Shown one piece after another: positions 41,366 through 51,300 of a DNA stretch of 64,000 bases. The DNA comes from Candidatus Pelagisphaera phototrophica. Its GTDB lineage: Bacteria > Verrucomicrobiota > Verrucomicrobiia > Opitutales > Opitutaceae. The DNA is taken from positions 1 through 64,000 of the forward strand of contig NZ_CP076039.1 of the NCBI RefSeq assembly GCF_014529625.1, in the 5' to 3' direction. The first letter of the stretch is position 1; every line of letters begins with the position of its first letter. The notes beneath the pieces are model-generated. The model saw only the letters and a list, made by a program, of their open reading frames with translations. It was not told where the DNA came from and searched no databases. A program made the position numbers and the translations under genes.

Positions 41366-42382
41366 ATGGCCAAAATCGCTCTCAAACCCAACCTTCAGAT
41401 CGGCATCGTGCCGACTCACATCAAGTTCGTCGGTGGACTCGTGCCCGACGAAAACGGTAAGATGCCTCGCGGCCAAGATGGGAAAATGCTCATCTCCACC
41501 GAACTCGAGCACATCAACCAAACCTCTAGAATCGCCCCCAATTGCGCTCAAACCTCTGTCTTTCCTGGGACAGATGAGGGCGACATGAACGAACTGATTG
41601 AAGACATCAAGTCGCTGGGCCTAAAGCCCCACATGATCATGATGGTTGCTGGCGGAAACCCAATGGATCCTGCTGACGAAGACAAGATTTCGCCCAGCCT
41701 ACTCGCAGGGCTTGAGGTTGCGAAGAAGCATGGGGTAGAGCACGTGGCCTCCACTTCGTTCGAGGAGTGGATGAAGCCCGGAGCTGAAACGCTGACGGGA
41801 AACGCATTCGACGACGCCGTCGCTCAGCTTGTAAAACTCCACACCCGCGTTTGCCAAGAAGCGGATATTCTCAATAGTTCAGTCAAGGCTTGGCACATGG
41901 AGTTTCTCCGAGGAACCGAGTTTCAAACGTTCACCGACATCAGCAAAGCATGGACCTTTGTGAAGGCGGCCAACGAAGCCATCGGAAAGCCCTTTTTCAA
42001 AGTTCTCGTCGACGCCGCTCACTGCGGAGACTCCATTCTCAGCATGGAAGAGAATGTTGCCGTGATCCAGGAGATGGGGAAAGCGGATGGATTCAGCATG
42101 TTCCACGCCTCAGCGAAAACAACCCGTGGCTGCCTTTCGACCGACGATGGTTGGATTGGAAATCTTCTAACTGCCTGTGCGGCAACCGGCAAACTCGAGA
42201 TCGTTCTCGTCGAGCTTTTTCACCACGAAGATGCCGCCCTGGCGGGTTTACGGGAAGCGGATCCTCGCCACGGCATCGACACCACTGACGGACGAACCTA
42301 TTCCGAGACCGTTTGCGATGGCTTGGAAGAAGTCGCTCATCGGCTCAACAATCTAGTCAATCGCAGTATTCTACCCCGATAA
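41366..42382 (+). CDS. TIM-barrel protein, sugar isomerase/epimerase-like
   Basis: 338 residues with the look of the xylose-isomerase-like TIM barrel: HMIMMVAGGNPMDPADEDKI, AWHMEFLRGTEF, KVLVDAAHCGDSILSMEEN (D/H metal-binding type), FSMFHASAKTTRGCL and ELFHHEDAAL, which supplies late Glu/His residues. The exact family is not recognised. No signal peptide. It shares a 214-base promoter region with the divergent MIOX gene, so a role in inositol or glucuronate metabolism is possible. It runs into the next gene's start region with a 32-base gap. Confidence 0.7.
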   Translation: MAKIALKPNLQIGIVPTHIKFVGGLVPDENGKMPRGQDGKMLISTELEHINQTSRIAPNCAQTSVFPGTDEGDMNELIEDIKSLGLKPHMIMMVAGGNPMDPADEDKISPSLLAGLEVAKKHGVEHVASTSFEEWMKPGAETLTGNAFDDAVAQLVKLHTRVCQEADILNSSVKAWHMEFLRGTEFQTFTDISKAWTFVKAANEAIGKPFFKVLVDAAHCGDSILSMEENVAVIQEMGKADGFSMFHASAKTTRGCLSTDDGWIGNLLTACAATGKLEIVLVELFHHEDAALAGLREADPRHGIDTTDGRTYSETVCDGLEEVAHRLNNLVNRSILPR

Positions 42383-42414
42383 CTCAAGCTCAGAGCACTC
42401 AACCCCAATCAGCC

Positions 42415-43806
42415 ATGAATGTCCCAATTCGAATCATTACCCTCCTGTCTCTTTTCCACGTCTCGGTTTGGGCCTCCGATTGGCCTCAGTGGAGAGGCCC
42501 CGATAGCACCGGAATCGCAAACGCATCAGATTTGCCGACCGAGTGGAGCGACTCCAAGAATATCGCCTGGAAAATTGCTCTTCCCGCCTGGAGCGGCTCA
42601 ACGCCCATTGTTATAGGAGAGCGCGTGTTTGTGATGTCGCCATCCAAGCAAGCCCCAAAAAAGGCGGAACCGGAGGTACAGGCCCCGCCCAGTCGCGGTC
42701 CTGGCCCGGGCAGAGGCGCTGGCCGCGGACGACCCCAACGTCGCCAGCAACAAGGCGCCGTTGACGGTCCCGGCGGAAACGAGTTACTCATGATTTGCCT
42801 CTCACGCAAAGACGGCACCGAACTGTGGCGAGCTCAAGTCGACTCGGGAAACGAGCTGAAGCGAAAGCAGAATAACAGTTCCCCCTCACCTGTTAGCGAT
42901 GGGAAACACGTCTGGGCGACCACCGGCAACGGAATTGTTCGTGCTTACACCATCGATGGCGAAGCGCTCTGGAAAGTGAGCCTCGAAGAATCCTACGGTG
43001 AATTCGGGCTCAACTGGGGATTTGCATCCTCCCCACTTTTGCACGAAGGAAATCTGGTGATAGGCGTGGTCCGAGGGCAGAATACTGAAGTGCCGGGATA
43101 CATCGTCGCTTTGGATGGAAAGACCGGGAAAGAAGTTTGGAAAGTAGATCGGCCTTCCGACGCTCCCTATGAGTCTAAAGATGCCTACACCACACCCATT
43201 CCCGTCGAGGTGGATGGGGAAATCCAAATCGTGGTTTCCGGCGGGGCTTACGTAACCAGCCATGACCCGAAAACGGGCAAGGAGATTTGGCGTTCAGGTG
43301 GTTTGAATCCTGAGAATTCGCGCAACTACCGGATCATCGCTTCCCCCGTAGCGGCCAACGGAATTGTCTATGCCCCTTCTCGTAAGACTCCGCTCCTAGC
43401 GATCAAGGCAGACGGAAAGGGGGATGTCACCGAAAGTCACTTGGCCTGGAAAATGGAGGACAAAAGCGGGCCAGACGTACCAACTCCAATCGCAGACGGA
43501 ACCTACTTCTATGTATTGAATGATTTTGGACAAATTTCCTGCTTCGAAGCCCAGACCGGAACCGCCATCTGGGGTCCTGAAGAAACTGGAATTGGGCGAG
43601 TCAGCTCTTCGCCACTACTAGCCGACGGAAAGCTCTACCTCGTCAGCGAAACCGCTGATGTGGCAGTGGTCCAAGCAGGACCAAAGTTCAAGCTGCTAGG
43701 CACCAACAGTCTCGACAATAGTTACACGCTATCCTCCCCTGCCGCAGCCGGAGACCAGATATTCATTCGGACCGGCGAGCACCTGTTCTGTCTGAGCAAG
43801 TCGTAG
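42415..43806 (+). CDS. Secreted PQQ-type beta-propeller protein
   Basis: 463 residues from the ATG at 42415, which opens a clear signal peptide (IRIITLLSLFHVSVWA). The mature N-terminus SDWPQWRGPDSTGIA is typical of exported propellers abundant in the Planctomycetota-Verrucomicrobiota group. Repeats of the type DGKTGKEVWKV, DPKTGKEIWRSGG and EAQTGTAIWGPEE form the blades. Between blades 1 and 2 (about 80-115) there is an insert rich in Pro, Gly, Arg and Gln (RGPGPGRGAGRGRPQRR). Role is probably structural or ligand binding; no catalytic residues are apparent. Confidence 0.9.
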   Translation: MNVPIRIITLLSLFHVSVWASDWPQWRGPDSTGIANASDLPTEWSDSKNIAWKIALPAWSGSTPIVIGERVFVMSPSKQAPKKAEPEVQAPPSRGPGPGRGAGRGRPQRRQQQGAVDGPGGNELLMICLSRKDGTELWRAQVDSGNELKRKQNNSSPSPVSDGKHVWATTGNGIVRAYTIDGEALWKVSLEESYGEFGLNWGFASSPLLHEGNLVIGVVRGQNTEVPGYIVALDGKTGKEVWKVDRPSDAPYESKDAYTTPIPVEVDGEIQIVVSGGAYVTSHDPKTGKEIWRSGGLNPENSRNYRIIASPVAANGIVYAPSRKTPLLAIKADGKGDVTESHLAWKMEDKSGPDVPTPIADGTYFYVLNDFGQISCFEAQTGTAIWGPEETGIGRVSSSPLLADGKLYLVSETADVAVVQAGPKFKLLGTNSLDNSYTLSSPAAAGDQIFIRTGEHLFCLSKS

Positions 43807-43846
43807 CAGCTCAATTATTAAGCTGAGCCCTTAAACGAGCCCCTCC

Positions 43847-43927
43847 TGTAGGAGCGGCTCTAGGCCGTGATTGCAATGAACATCCATGCGTTCACAAAAT
43901 CTTTCGCGGGATTAATCCGCTCCTACA
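43847..43927. repeat. Palindromic TGTAGGAGCGG repeat element
   Basis: TGTAGGAGCGG (43847-43857) and its exact complement CCGCTCCTACA (43917-43927) flank 59 bases. Elements of this TGTAGGAGC...GCTCCTACA form are scattered through many bacterial genomes and usually lie, as here, between convergent genes. No transposase accompanies it. Confidence 0.75.
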
Positions 43928-43941
43928 ATTTTCTATCAAAG

Positions 43942-46002
43942 CTAGAATCTCGCACTTAGCCGGACCCCAAATGATTCGGGGTCTCCTGGAGTTGCCGCGA
44001 AAATTTGTGGATTAATGAACGTGTAATACTGTTCGTCCCCAAGATTTTCGCCATATAACACCACCGAATACCGTTCCCTTCTAAACCCGATCTGAGCGTC
44101 GAAAACTTCATGGCTCCCTTGGCGAAACATCGCGGTATTTCCTTCGTCAAAAAACGTTTCGCCTATGCCGCGAAAAGTGGCCTGGAAGAAAATGCCATTG
44201 TCTAGGCTGTAACGAGCAGATCCACGAAAGGTGGTGCTAGGCGTGAAAGGAACTTCATTTCCATTCAGATTCGCTCCGTTAAAAGGATCGATGTGCTCTT
44301 CGAAGGTGACGTCGTTACTCCCAACGCTTCCCTCAATAACGAAATTCGGATTCGGCTGCCAAACAACTTCAGCCTCTATTCCGGAAGAAGAGACTTCGTC
44401 CGCTGTGATAACAATATAGTCTGTCGCATTGGGAACGGACCGTTCCAACTGGTAGTTATCTATGGATACGTCGAACACCGTTACCCGCGCTTTAAAGGTG
44501 GTATCCGTGGTTGAGAACGAGAATCCAATCTCGTTTGACCAGGACGACTCGTCATTGAAACCGGCTAGATTCGGCAAATCCGTAAACGCGCTGTAGCCCG
44601 CTGGCTTGAACGCGGATGCGGATCGTCCGATAAAGGAGAAATGATCGCTCATGACCGCTTCGAAACCGAAGTCGACAGAGGCATAAGTACCGTTCTTGTC
44701 AGCACTTATAGGAGCGAGTCCGACGGGCGACGATTTTTCCCGATCAATAGAGGCATCCGCTTTCTGGACACGGGCTCCGGCATCGAGGATGAACGTCTCG
44801 GTCACATCAAAGGAGACATGTCCAAACGCCGCTATGCTCTGTTCTTCGGTTTCGAAAGCCGTATTCTCGGTAAAGACTGGGAAAAACGGCGGAGCCGGAA
44901 AGACACGCGTCGTGTCGCCTCCGGTTTCCTTATCTTGGAAAAAAAGGCCGGCTCGCCAGTCAAGGGGACTTCCGCTGTCGTTCGACTCGAAGCGGAACTC
45001 TTGCGTAAACAGGTTTTGGTCCTGCTGTATCGCCGAGGTCGAAATCGGGTCCGGGCTCAAATCGAGATCAACCGTCGAGGGATCCAACTCCCATTTCTGA
45101 AAAGCCGTGATGGACTTGAAAACACCCCATTCGAACTCTCGGTCGAGATGAACCGATATCTGATTTCGGTCAATCTGAGTTTCCCCTTCCAAGTTGGAAC
45201 CCACAACAAATGGATCGGGGCTAAAAAGAGAGGTTAATCGCTGGCTTCCATCGTCAATCGACTCCGTGACCAATTTCACTCGAGCATTCCAGTCATTTCC
45301 CGGAGAGAAAAACAGATTGTACTGCGCCCCTCGAGCCTCTCTCGTATCGGTGTGGCGGTCGAGGGTCGCATTGTAGAGATACCCGTCTCGCTCGTTGTGA
45401 AAGACCGTAAGACTGTGAGAAACACCTGAACCGGAAATGGGACCGGAAATATTCGCTCGAAACGCGCGCTTGCTAAAGGATCCGAATTCAGCCGCTAAAT
45501 TGATGCGCTGCTCCTGCATTGGCTTCGGGCTTTGAATTTCAATCACGCCCGCCGGTCCGTTTCTACCAAAAAAGGACCCCATTCCTCCGCGATGGACGGT
45601 CAATGAATTACCTGAGAGCAATTCAGACGAATAAGTGAACACATCACCTGAGGGAACGTCATCTATATACTGGGCCACTCCCGCCGGGCTGAAGAACAGA
45701 GTGTTGCCAGTGCCTCGGATCGTAATCACATCTCCATATCCGCGCGTCTCGCTCGAAGCGACGAAGAGGTTCGGCACGAGTGCCGACGTTTCCTGGACGG
45801 ACTGCATTTGGTACAAATCTACCGCCCCCGTCGTAAACCCGCTGGAAAGTCCTCCTCTGTCGATGAGGGAGTCTCCCGCAATCACTCGAATGGGTGACAA
45901 CTCGAAGATCTCAGCACTAGGCTGACCGGAGGACTGTCCCAAGGCGCTCAAGCCGGATAGCAGCCCCAAAAGACATGTGTAAACTTGTTTCATTAATTTC
46001 AT
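43942..46002 (-). CDS. TonB-dependent outer-membrane receptor
   Basis: 686 residues with a signal peptide (LLGLLSGLSALGQ), an N-terminal plug domain (about 35-160; DVITIRGTGNTLFFSPAGVA, QYIDDVPSGDVF, LTVHRGGMGSFFGRNGPAG) and a 22-strand-type barrel ending SFGVRLSARF with terminal Phe. A TonB-box-like stretch (ELSPIRVIAG) precedes the plug. It resembles the siderophore/vitamin-type group and no SusD partner is present, so the ligand is unknown. Divergent from the propeller gene at 46325. Confidence 0.92.
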   Translation of the reverse strand: MKLMKQVYTCLLGLLSGLSALGQSSGQPSAEIFELSPIRVIAGDSLIDRGGLSSGFTTGAVDLYQMQSVQETSALVPNLFVASSETRGYGDVITIRGTGNTLFFSPAGVAQYIDDVPSGDVFTYSSELLSGNSLTVHRGGMGSFFGRNGPAGVIEIQSPKPMQEQRINLAAEFGSFSKRAFRANISGPISGSGVSHSLTVFHNERDGYLYNATLDRHTDTREARGAQYNLFFSPGNDWNARVKLVTESIDDGSQRLTSLFSPDPFVVGSNLEGETQIDRNQISVHLDREFEWGVFKSITAFQKWELDPSTVDLDLSPDPISTSAIQQDQNLFTQEFRFESNDSGSPLDWRAGLFFQDKETGGDTTRVFPAPPFFPVFTENTAFETEEQSIAAFGHVSFDVTETFILDAGARVQKADASIDREKSSPVGLAPISADKNGTYASVDFGFEAVMSDHFSFIGRSASAFKPAGYSAFTDLPNLAGFNDESSWSNEIGFSFSTTDTTFKARVTVFDVSIDNYQLERSVPNATDYIVITADEVSSSGIEAEVVWQPNPNFVIEGSVGSNDVTFEEHIDPFNGANLNGNEVPFTPSTTFRGSARYSLDNGIFFQATFRGIGETFFDEGNTAMFRQGSHEVFDAQIGFRRERYSVVLYGENLGDEQYYTFINPQIFAATPGDPESFGVRLSARF

Positions 46003-46324
46003 TTAGTTGATAGTTCGCGACCTTAAATGACTAATTTTCTATTCAAAACAATAAAATTGAGCCTCATTCTCCTATTATTTCGCAGCCCTCGTTTCCGAGT
46101 GACTCAGCGAATTATGGAATTTGCAGCCAATTAAGAAAAATGTGCTATCATTTTATCTTACCTATCGCAGCACCCGCATTTTCACCGATTCCACTGCATT
46201 TCTACGGACCTACGAGTCGCTGCAAGCGGTCAGCAGCCTGTAGGAAAGACCGGCGGAAAAATTCTGCGCAATAAAACACTGATAGCCTTCGTAAGTTAGA
46301 TCAGATTCCTATCGCAGAATAAGT
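46003..46324. other. Divergent promoter region, no gene
   Basis: 322 bases between the TonB receptor and a propeller gene transcribed away from each other. It is AT-rich near 46020-46160 and should hold both promoters, but I could not single out a convincing -35/-10 pair, operator or RNA gene. Confidence 0.6.
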
Positions 46325-47560
46325 ATGCCCAAAGCCCTCAAAACAATTGTTCCCCTTGTCGCGCTGACCTGCCTCATCACAGCTGAATCCAGCGATTGGC
46401 CACGATTCTTGGGTCCAGATGGGAATGGAGTCGTTCTAGAAGATGACACTCTGAACGCCGACTGGGCGGCCAACCCTCCAAAGATCTTGTGGACGCGGCA
46501 AATTGGATTGGGCTGCTCTTCATTCGCGGTTGCAGACGGCAAAGCGCTGTCATTGGGCAATACCAGTAATCAGGATACCGTATGGTGCTTTGACACAAAA
46601 ACCGGTGCTCTCATTTGGAAACATACGTATGACGAACCCAAAGGCGCAAAATACTATTCCGGTGGAACCTCCTCAACTCCTTCGATTGATGAAGATCGCG
46701 TCTATACGGTAAGCAAACAAGGAAAACTATTCTGCCTGGACTTGGGTTCAGGCAAAGTCATTTGGGAACGCAACTACTCGGACGACTTCGATGGGCGCCG
46801 CCAATCATGGGGATGGGCCGCTTCACCTGTCGTCTACAAGAACCTGCTCCTCATCGATCCCGGCGCGAAGGACGGCGCCTTGGTCGCTCTCGACAAAAAT
46901 ACCGGCGAGACCGTTTGGAAAATTGGTACGGAAGAACCCGGCTACTCGACTCCGGTCGTGTACCAAGACCGTGGCCGGGACCGCGTTTCCGTTTTCCATA
47001 AAAAGGCACTGGTTGGATACGATTTGGAAGGCCCAAGAGATCCGCTCTTTCGATACTCCTGGAGAACTAGCTATGGAGCCAATGCTTCCAACCCTCACTT
47101 TCGTGAAGGAAAATTCTATATCAGCTCAGGCTACGGATCAGGATATGCGGTAATTGATGTCACTAAACCGGAACCAGAACTGCTGCATCGCGATCGTGAG
47201 CTTATATTAAAAGTTCAAACGAGCATACTCTTCGGCGATCATGTCATCGCCCACTATGGAGGTGATGGCGACCCAAGAAACTTGGTCGCATTGAACTTCG
47301 ACTCCGGAGAAATCGCTTGGAAACAAGAAGTCCCTGGAGATCTCGGTAACGTTATCGCGATCGGCGACCACTTGATAGTATTCACGGACTCCGGACACGT
47401 AATTCTCGGCAAAGACCAAGGTGATCACTTCCAGGAACTCGGAAGAAAGCATGCTCTCCAAGGAACCTCGTGGGCTCCCCCTGCCTATGCCAACGGTCGC
47501 CTCTATCTGAGAAACAACCTCGGAAAAGCGATTTGCCTGGATGTTTCGAAAGCGAACTAA
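46325..47560 (+). CDS. Secreted PQQ-type beta-propeller protein
   Basis: 411 residues. A short signal peptide (KTIVPLVALTCLITAESS) precedes DWPRFLGPDGNGVV, the same mature start seen at 42415, so the two are paralogues. Blade repeats include FDTKTGALIWKHTYD, DLGSGKVIWERNYSDDF, DKNTGETVWKIGTEEPG and NFDSGEIAWKQEVPGD. No cofactor-binding dehydrogenase residues were seen, so it is probably a BamB-like or ligand-binding propeller. Convergent with the SDR gene, 13 bases apart. Confidence 0.9.
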   Translation: MPKALKTIVPLVALTCLITAESSDWPRFLGPDGNGVVLEDDTLNADWAANPPKILWTRQIGLGCSSFAVADGKALSLGNTSNQDTVWCFDTKTGALIWKHTYDEPKGAKYYSGGTSSTPSIDEDRVYTVSKQGKLFCLDLGSGKVIWERNYSDDFDGRRQSWGWAASPVVYKNLLLIDPGAKDGALVALDKNTGETVWKIGTEEPGYSTPVVYQDRGRDRVSVFHKKALVGYDLEGPRDPLFRYSWRTSYGANASNPHFREGKFYISSGYGSGYAVIDVTKPEPELLHRDRELILKVQTSILFGDHVIAHYGGDGDPRNLVALNFDSGEIAWKQEVPGDLGNVIAIGDHLIVFTDSGHVILGKDQGDHFQELGRKHALQGTSWAPPAYANGRLYLRNNLGKAICLDVSKAN

Positions 47561-47573
47561 CCGCAACTCAACC

Positions 47574-48377
47574 CTAATCTCCAGCCTCTGAATCCAACCA
47601 GGATCCACCCGCTAGAAATCCGCCATCTATGGCGAATACCTGACCAGTGGTGTAAGACGAAGCGGGTGACGCTAATAAAAGGGCGGTGCCAATGAGCTCT
47701 TCCGGAGTTCCTCCGCGCTTCATCGGTATGCGGTGATCGAGAAACTTCACTTTCTTGGGATCGCTAAAGAGTCCGGCTTCAGTCAATGGAGTACGAATAA
47801 ACCCCGGAGCGATACAGTTTACTTGAATATTGTCCTTCGCCCATTCCAAGGCCAATGTTTTAGTCAGCTGGCCAATAGCGGCTTTCGTCATTCCGTAGAC
47901 GGGCATTCCCCCAATTCCCGTCAGAGTCGTCATGGAACCTGTATTCACTACTTTGCCACAATCGGACTTGCACAAGTGGGGGTAGGCAGCCTGACAAAGC
48001 CAAAAAACGCTTTCCAAATTAATCGCCATAAGCGTTTTGTAGTCGTCTTCCGTTACGTCTATCGCCTGTTTGCGCCTATTGGTTCCAGCATTGTTTACCA
48101 GGATATCGATACCTCCTAGCTTCGTGGCTGCTTCATCTGCTAAAGTCTCCGATACTTCCTTCGTCCCCAAGTTCGCAACGAAAGGTACCGCAGAACCTCC
48201 CTTCTCTTCAATCTGTCGAATCGTCTCAGCGATCTTATGAGGCTGCGTTCCATGTACACCCACAGTCGCTCCGGCTTCCGCATAGCAAACCGCGATCGAA
48301 CGACCGATTCCACTACTCGCGCCCGTTATTAAGGCCCGCTTTCCTTTTAGTGAAAAAAGTTGTTCGAATATACTCAT
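47574..48377 (-). CDS. Short-chain dehydrogenase/reductase (SDR), classical
   Basis: 267 residues. NAD(P)-binding TGASSGIGRSIA, the structural NNAGTNRR, catalytic Ser (NTGSMTTLTG) and Tyr-x3-Lys (YGMTKAA), and the C-terminal VFAIDGGFLAGGSWL are all present. The closest style is gluconate 5-dehydrogenase/3-oxoacyl-ACP reductase-like. It is the last gene of the long minus-strand run, four bases after the FtsX-type permease stop-start junction, so it may be co-transcribed with it. Substrate unknown. Confidence 0.92.
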   Translation of the reverse strand: MSIFEQLFSLKGKRALITGASSGIGRSIAVCYAEAGATVGVHGTQPHKIAETIRQIEEKGGSAVPFVANLGTKEVSETLADEAATKLGGIDILVNNAGTNRRKQAIDVTEDDYKTLMAINLESVFWLCQAAYPHLCKSDCGKVVNTGSMTTLTGIGGMPVYGMTKAAIGQLTKTLALEWAKDNIQVNCIAPGFIRTPLTEAGLFSDPKKVKFLDHRIPMKRGGTPEELIGTALLLASPASSYTTGQVFAIDGGFLAGGSWLDSEAGD

Positions 48378-48381
48378 GTTA

Positions 48382-51300
48382 CTACGACTCGAAATCCCGT
48401 TGCAGGTCAGCTAGCGCGGGAACATTTCGACTGTATCCAAGAAACGACCAAAAACCTGCGTTAATCAGAATGGCCACAACCAAGATAGAAACATTCAATA
48501 CAGGGGCCACCACACCGAGATGACTCATAGAGGGAACGATGGATACAATCGCTGCGCAAATCCCAATTCCCATGCCCCAACAAATTAGCGATTTTAATTC
48601 GCTGAAGACCACTTTCTTACGCACGCGATTGGGTATGCCGATCGCATCCATAAGGGCGAATTCGTGACGACGCTCCGACAGGTTGCGAGCCACCACCACC
48701 CCCAATCCAGCACTTCCTAAAATAACGCCGAGACCTCCCAGAACATGGAAAATAGCGATGTAGGTATTTTCAACTTCGTGAAAGGACTGCAGCCGATCAG
48801 AGGCAATCTCTACTTGTCCCCCCCATGCGCTAAGGACGGATTCAATTCGAGAACGGCTTTTCTCAATATCGCTGTCCCAGGAATCGAGCAGGAAAAGCTG
48901 GTACCCCTCATGTTGGGGATATTTCTCCAAGAACACGCTTTCATCGAGAATCAGGCTCCCTTGGAAAACGGTATCGCTGATCGCTCCGATTAATTCGACC
49001 TCAAATGTATTTCCACCATTATCCGTGTAGACTAGGCGATCTCCCAATTTCCGTTTCAGTGCCCACTGTAAAGTCGCACTGTCAACAAACGCGGGCACCA
49101 CCGAATCGTCGGAGATTTCCTTTAAAAGATTCCAACCCTTACTCGAATCCAATCCTTCTCGAATCGAATGGAAGGTGAAGGCTCCTCTGGTTGCCAAGGT
49201 CGAGCTGTCTAAGGATAGCAATCGGGGATTCGCGGTTTGGTTCAGATTAAAGCAGCTGGCATCGTCACCCTGACCAACGCGAATTGGGTTGATCGCGTTG
49301 TCACCATCCAGACCAAACAGATTGTCAGGTCCGGAATAGTCGGCCGGGTCACTCAACGGAATCGAAGTCTCAGCCCAGTAGGCATACCCTCCATATCCAT
49401 TCTTTGGATCATCCCCACTGGTGTCTTTCTCCTTCCGAAAAGCCGCAACCGAAACCACAAGAAATACACCGCAGGCCAAGGTCCCCACAACGGTCAGACT
49501 CCGCATGGGTCGGCGGCCGTTATTGAGCCTACCCAATTTGGCCAGATTCAAAAGCTCTCCTCCAATCACTCTGGCAGAGTTAAGCCGGAAAGCGCAAATT
49601 CCCAGGCCTCCCGCCAGAAGGCAGAAACCCACTAGGAAAAAGCCAATCTGCAGAGGAAGTTTCCCCAGCAAGGAAAGTCCAAACAAAGTCAATCCCCCTG
49701 CCAGGCCGGCACTGCCAATCTTAAGGGACCAACGTCCCTTACTACTACCCCCTACGCCACTCTCTTCCGAACCCTGCTGCAAGCGAAAGCTGGCTTGGGT
49801 CTTGCTTTGCTTTCTCAGAACAAACCAGATGGAGCCCATCGCTAGCCCAATGTTCGTCACGATTCCAATCGCAATCGTTGTGAGGCTACTTGAAACACCG
49901 AACATCGATCCCACAGAATTCTCACTCCAAATCGTTTCTAAAAACCGAAGTACCCCGAAGGTGTATCCATACGCCAATGGCACCGCCGCGAGAGAGCCAA
50001 CTACTACAATGAGTAACGCTCCCGCAAATCTCCAACTGTAGATTCGCTTATCGCTGATCCCTAACGACGACAAAAGCGCATTTTCACGATTAACTTGCTG
50101 TATCGAAAAGCTGAAAAGCATCCCAACGAGACTCAATGAAGCAATGATCAGGAAGAAGCTCATACCAATGAAGAGTCCCCCAATATCAACCGGTGAATTA
50201 GCCGACTCCAATGCCGCATCCCTCAGCGAGACGGTTTGCATGCCCAACATCCTAGGGTCGAGAACGGCCCTAATCTCTTCTGTCAGCTCATCGGATCCTT
50301 GGAAGGACTTCGGCACTCTTAAACCCGTATACGCTCCCCACCGATTGGACCATTGAGCTTCGCCTGAGGCGAGGGAGATGAAGGCCTTAGGGGCGCCCTT
50401 GAAATCATCCCAATATTCTTCATCATTATCCCGAATTCGATCGAGATCCAGAGGCATCCCTGCATCCCAATCACTCGAATCCTCAGCCCCTGCGACTCCA
50501 GGGAAATCCGGCATCCAAAGAGAGTCGGCCACCAGTCCGGAATGAGGAACAATCGATCGAATCGTGTAGGAGCTTGTCGCTTCAACGAGTAGACTCGACT
50601 GGTCGACTACATAGTAACTGATATCCAAAGAATCTCCAACTGCCGCTTCCAAATCATCTGCGAGCCATTGGGTGACAACCGCTTCATCCGAACCTAACGC
50701 TTCGTCTAAGAAAGGCGCTGCTTCCGGATCAACCGCAGTTACCATCGAGTAAGGCGTTTCGCGACTGCTGGTTTCCAAGGTATTGGCTAGATAAGTTATC
50801 ACTGGCTCCGCCAAAGGTATACGTTTCTGGATCGCGGCCACCATTGCCTTATCCAGAAAAACACGCTCGCTACGAATTTCGGTCGCTTCTGCTAGTGGAA
50901 TATCTACGAGCGATAATCCGTAGTCCGCCAAGGTTAAAAGAGGATCCACAAGGGTGAAAACGTCTTTCGAACCTTGCTTCCCTTTTTCATTGGATGAGTC
51001 CTTTAGCAAAATCAAATTGGCTCTCCCAGGGTATTCGATCTTTTCTTGTATCCAGTTTATTGGGGCAAATAACGTAAAAGGAGATATCTGATTTGCCTCG
51101 AGGCCAAAACGCCCAAACTGGTCATCGGAAATTACCGCCGAAACCGTCACCCTAATCCCAATCACATTATCTTTGCTCCCGGACATCGGCGCGTCTCGTG
51201 AAAGCAAACCCGGTTTCTCTAGACGCATGACAAAGGATTCTCCTTCTTTCAATTGGAGACGCTCTGCTAAACGCTGATTTACAGCGACGGTGTTTCTAGC

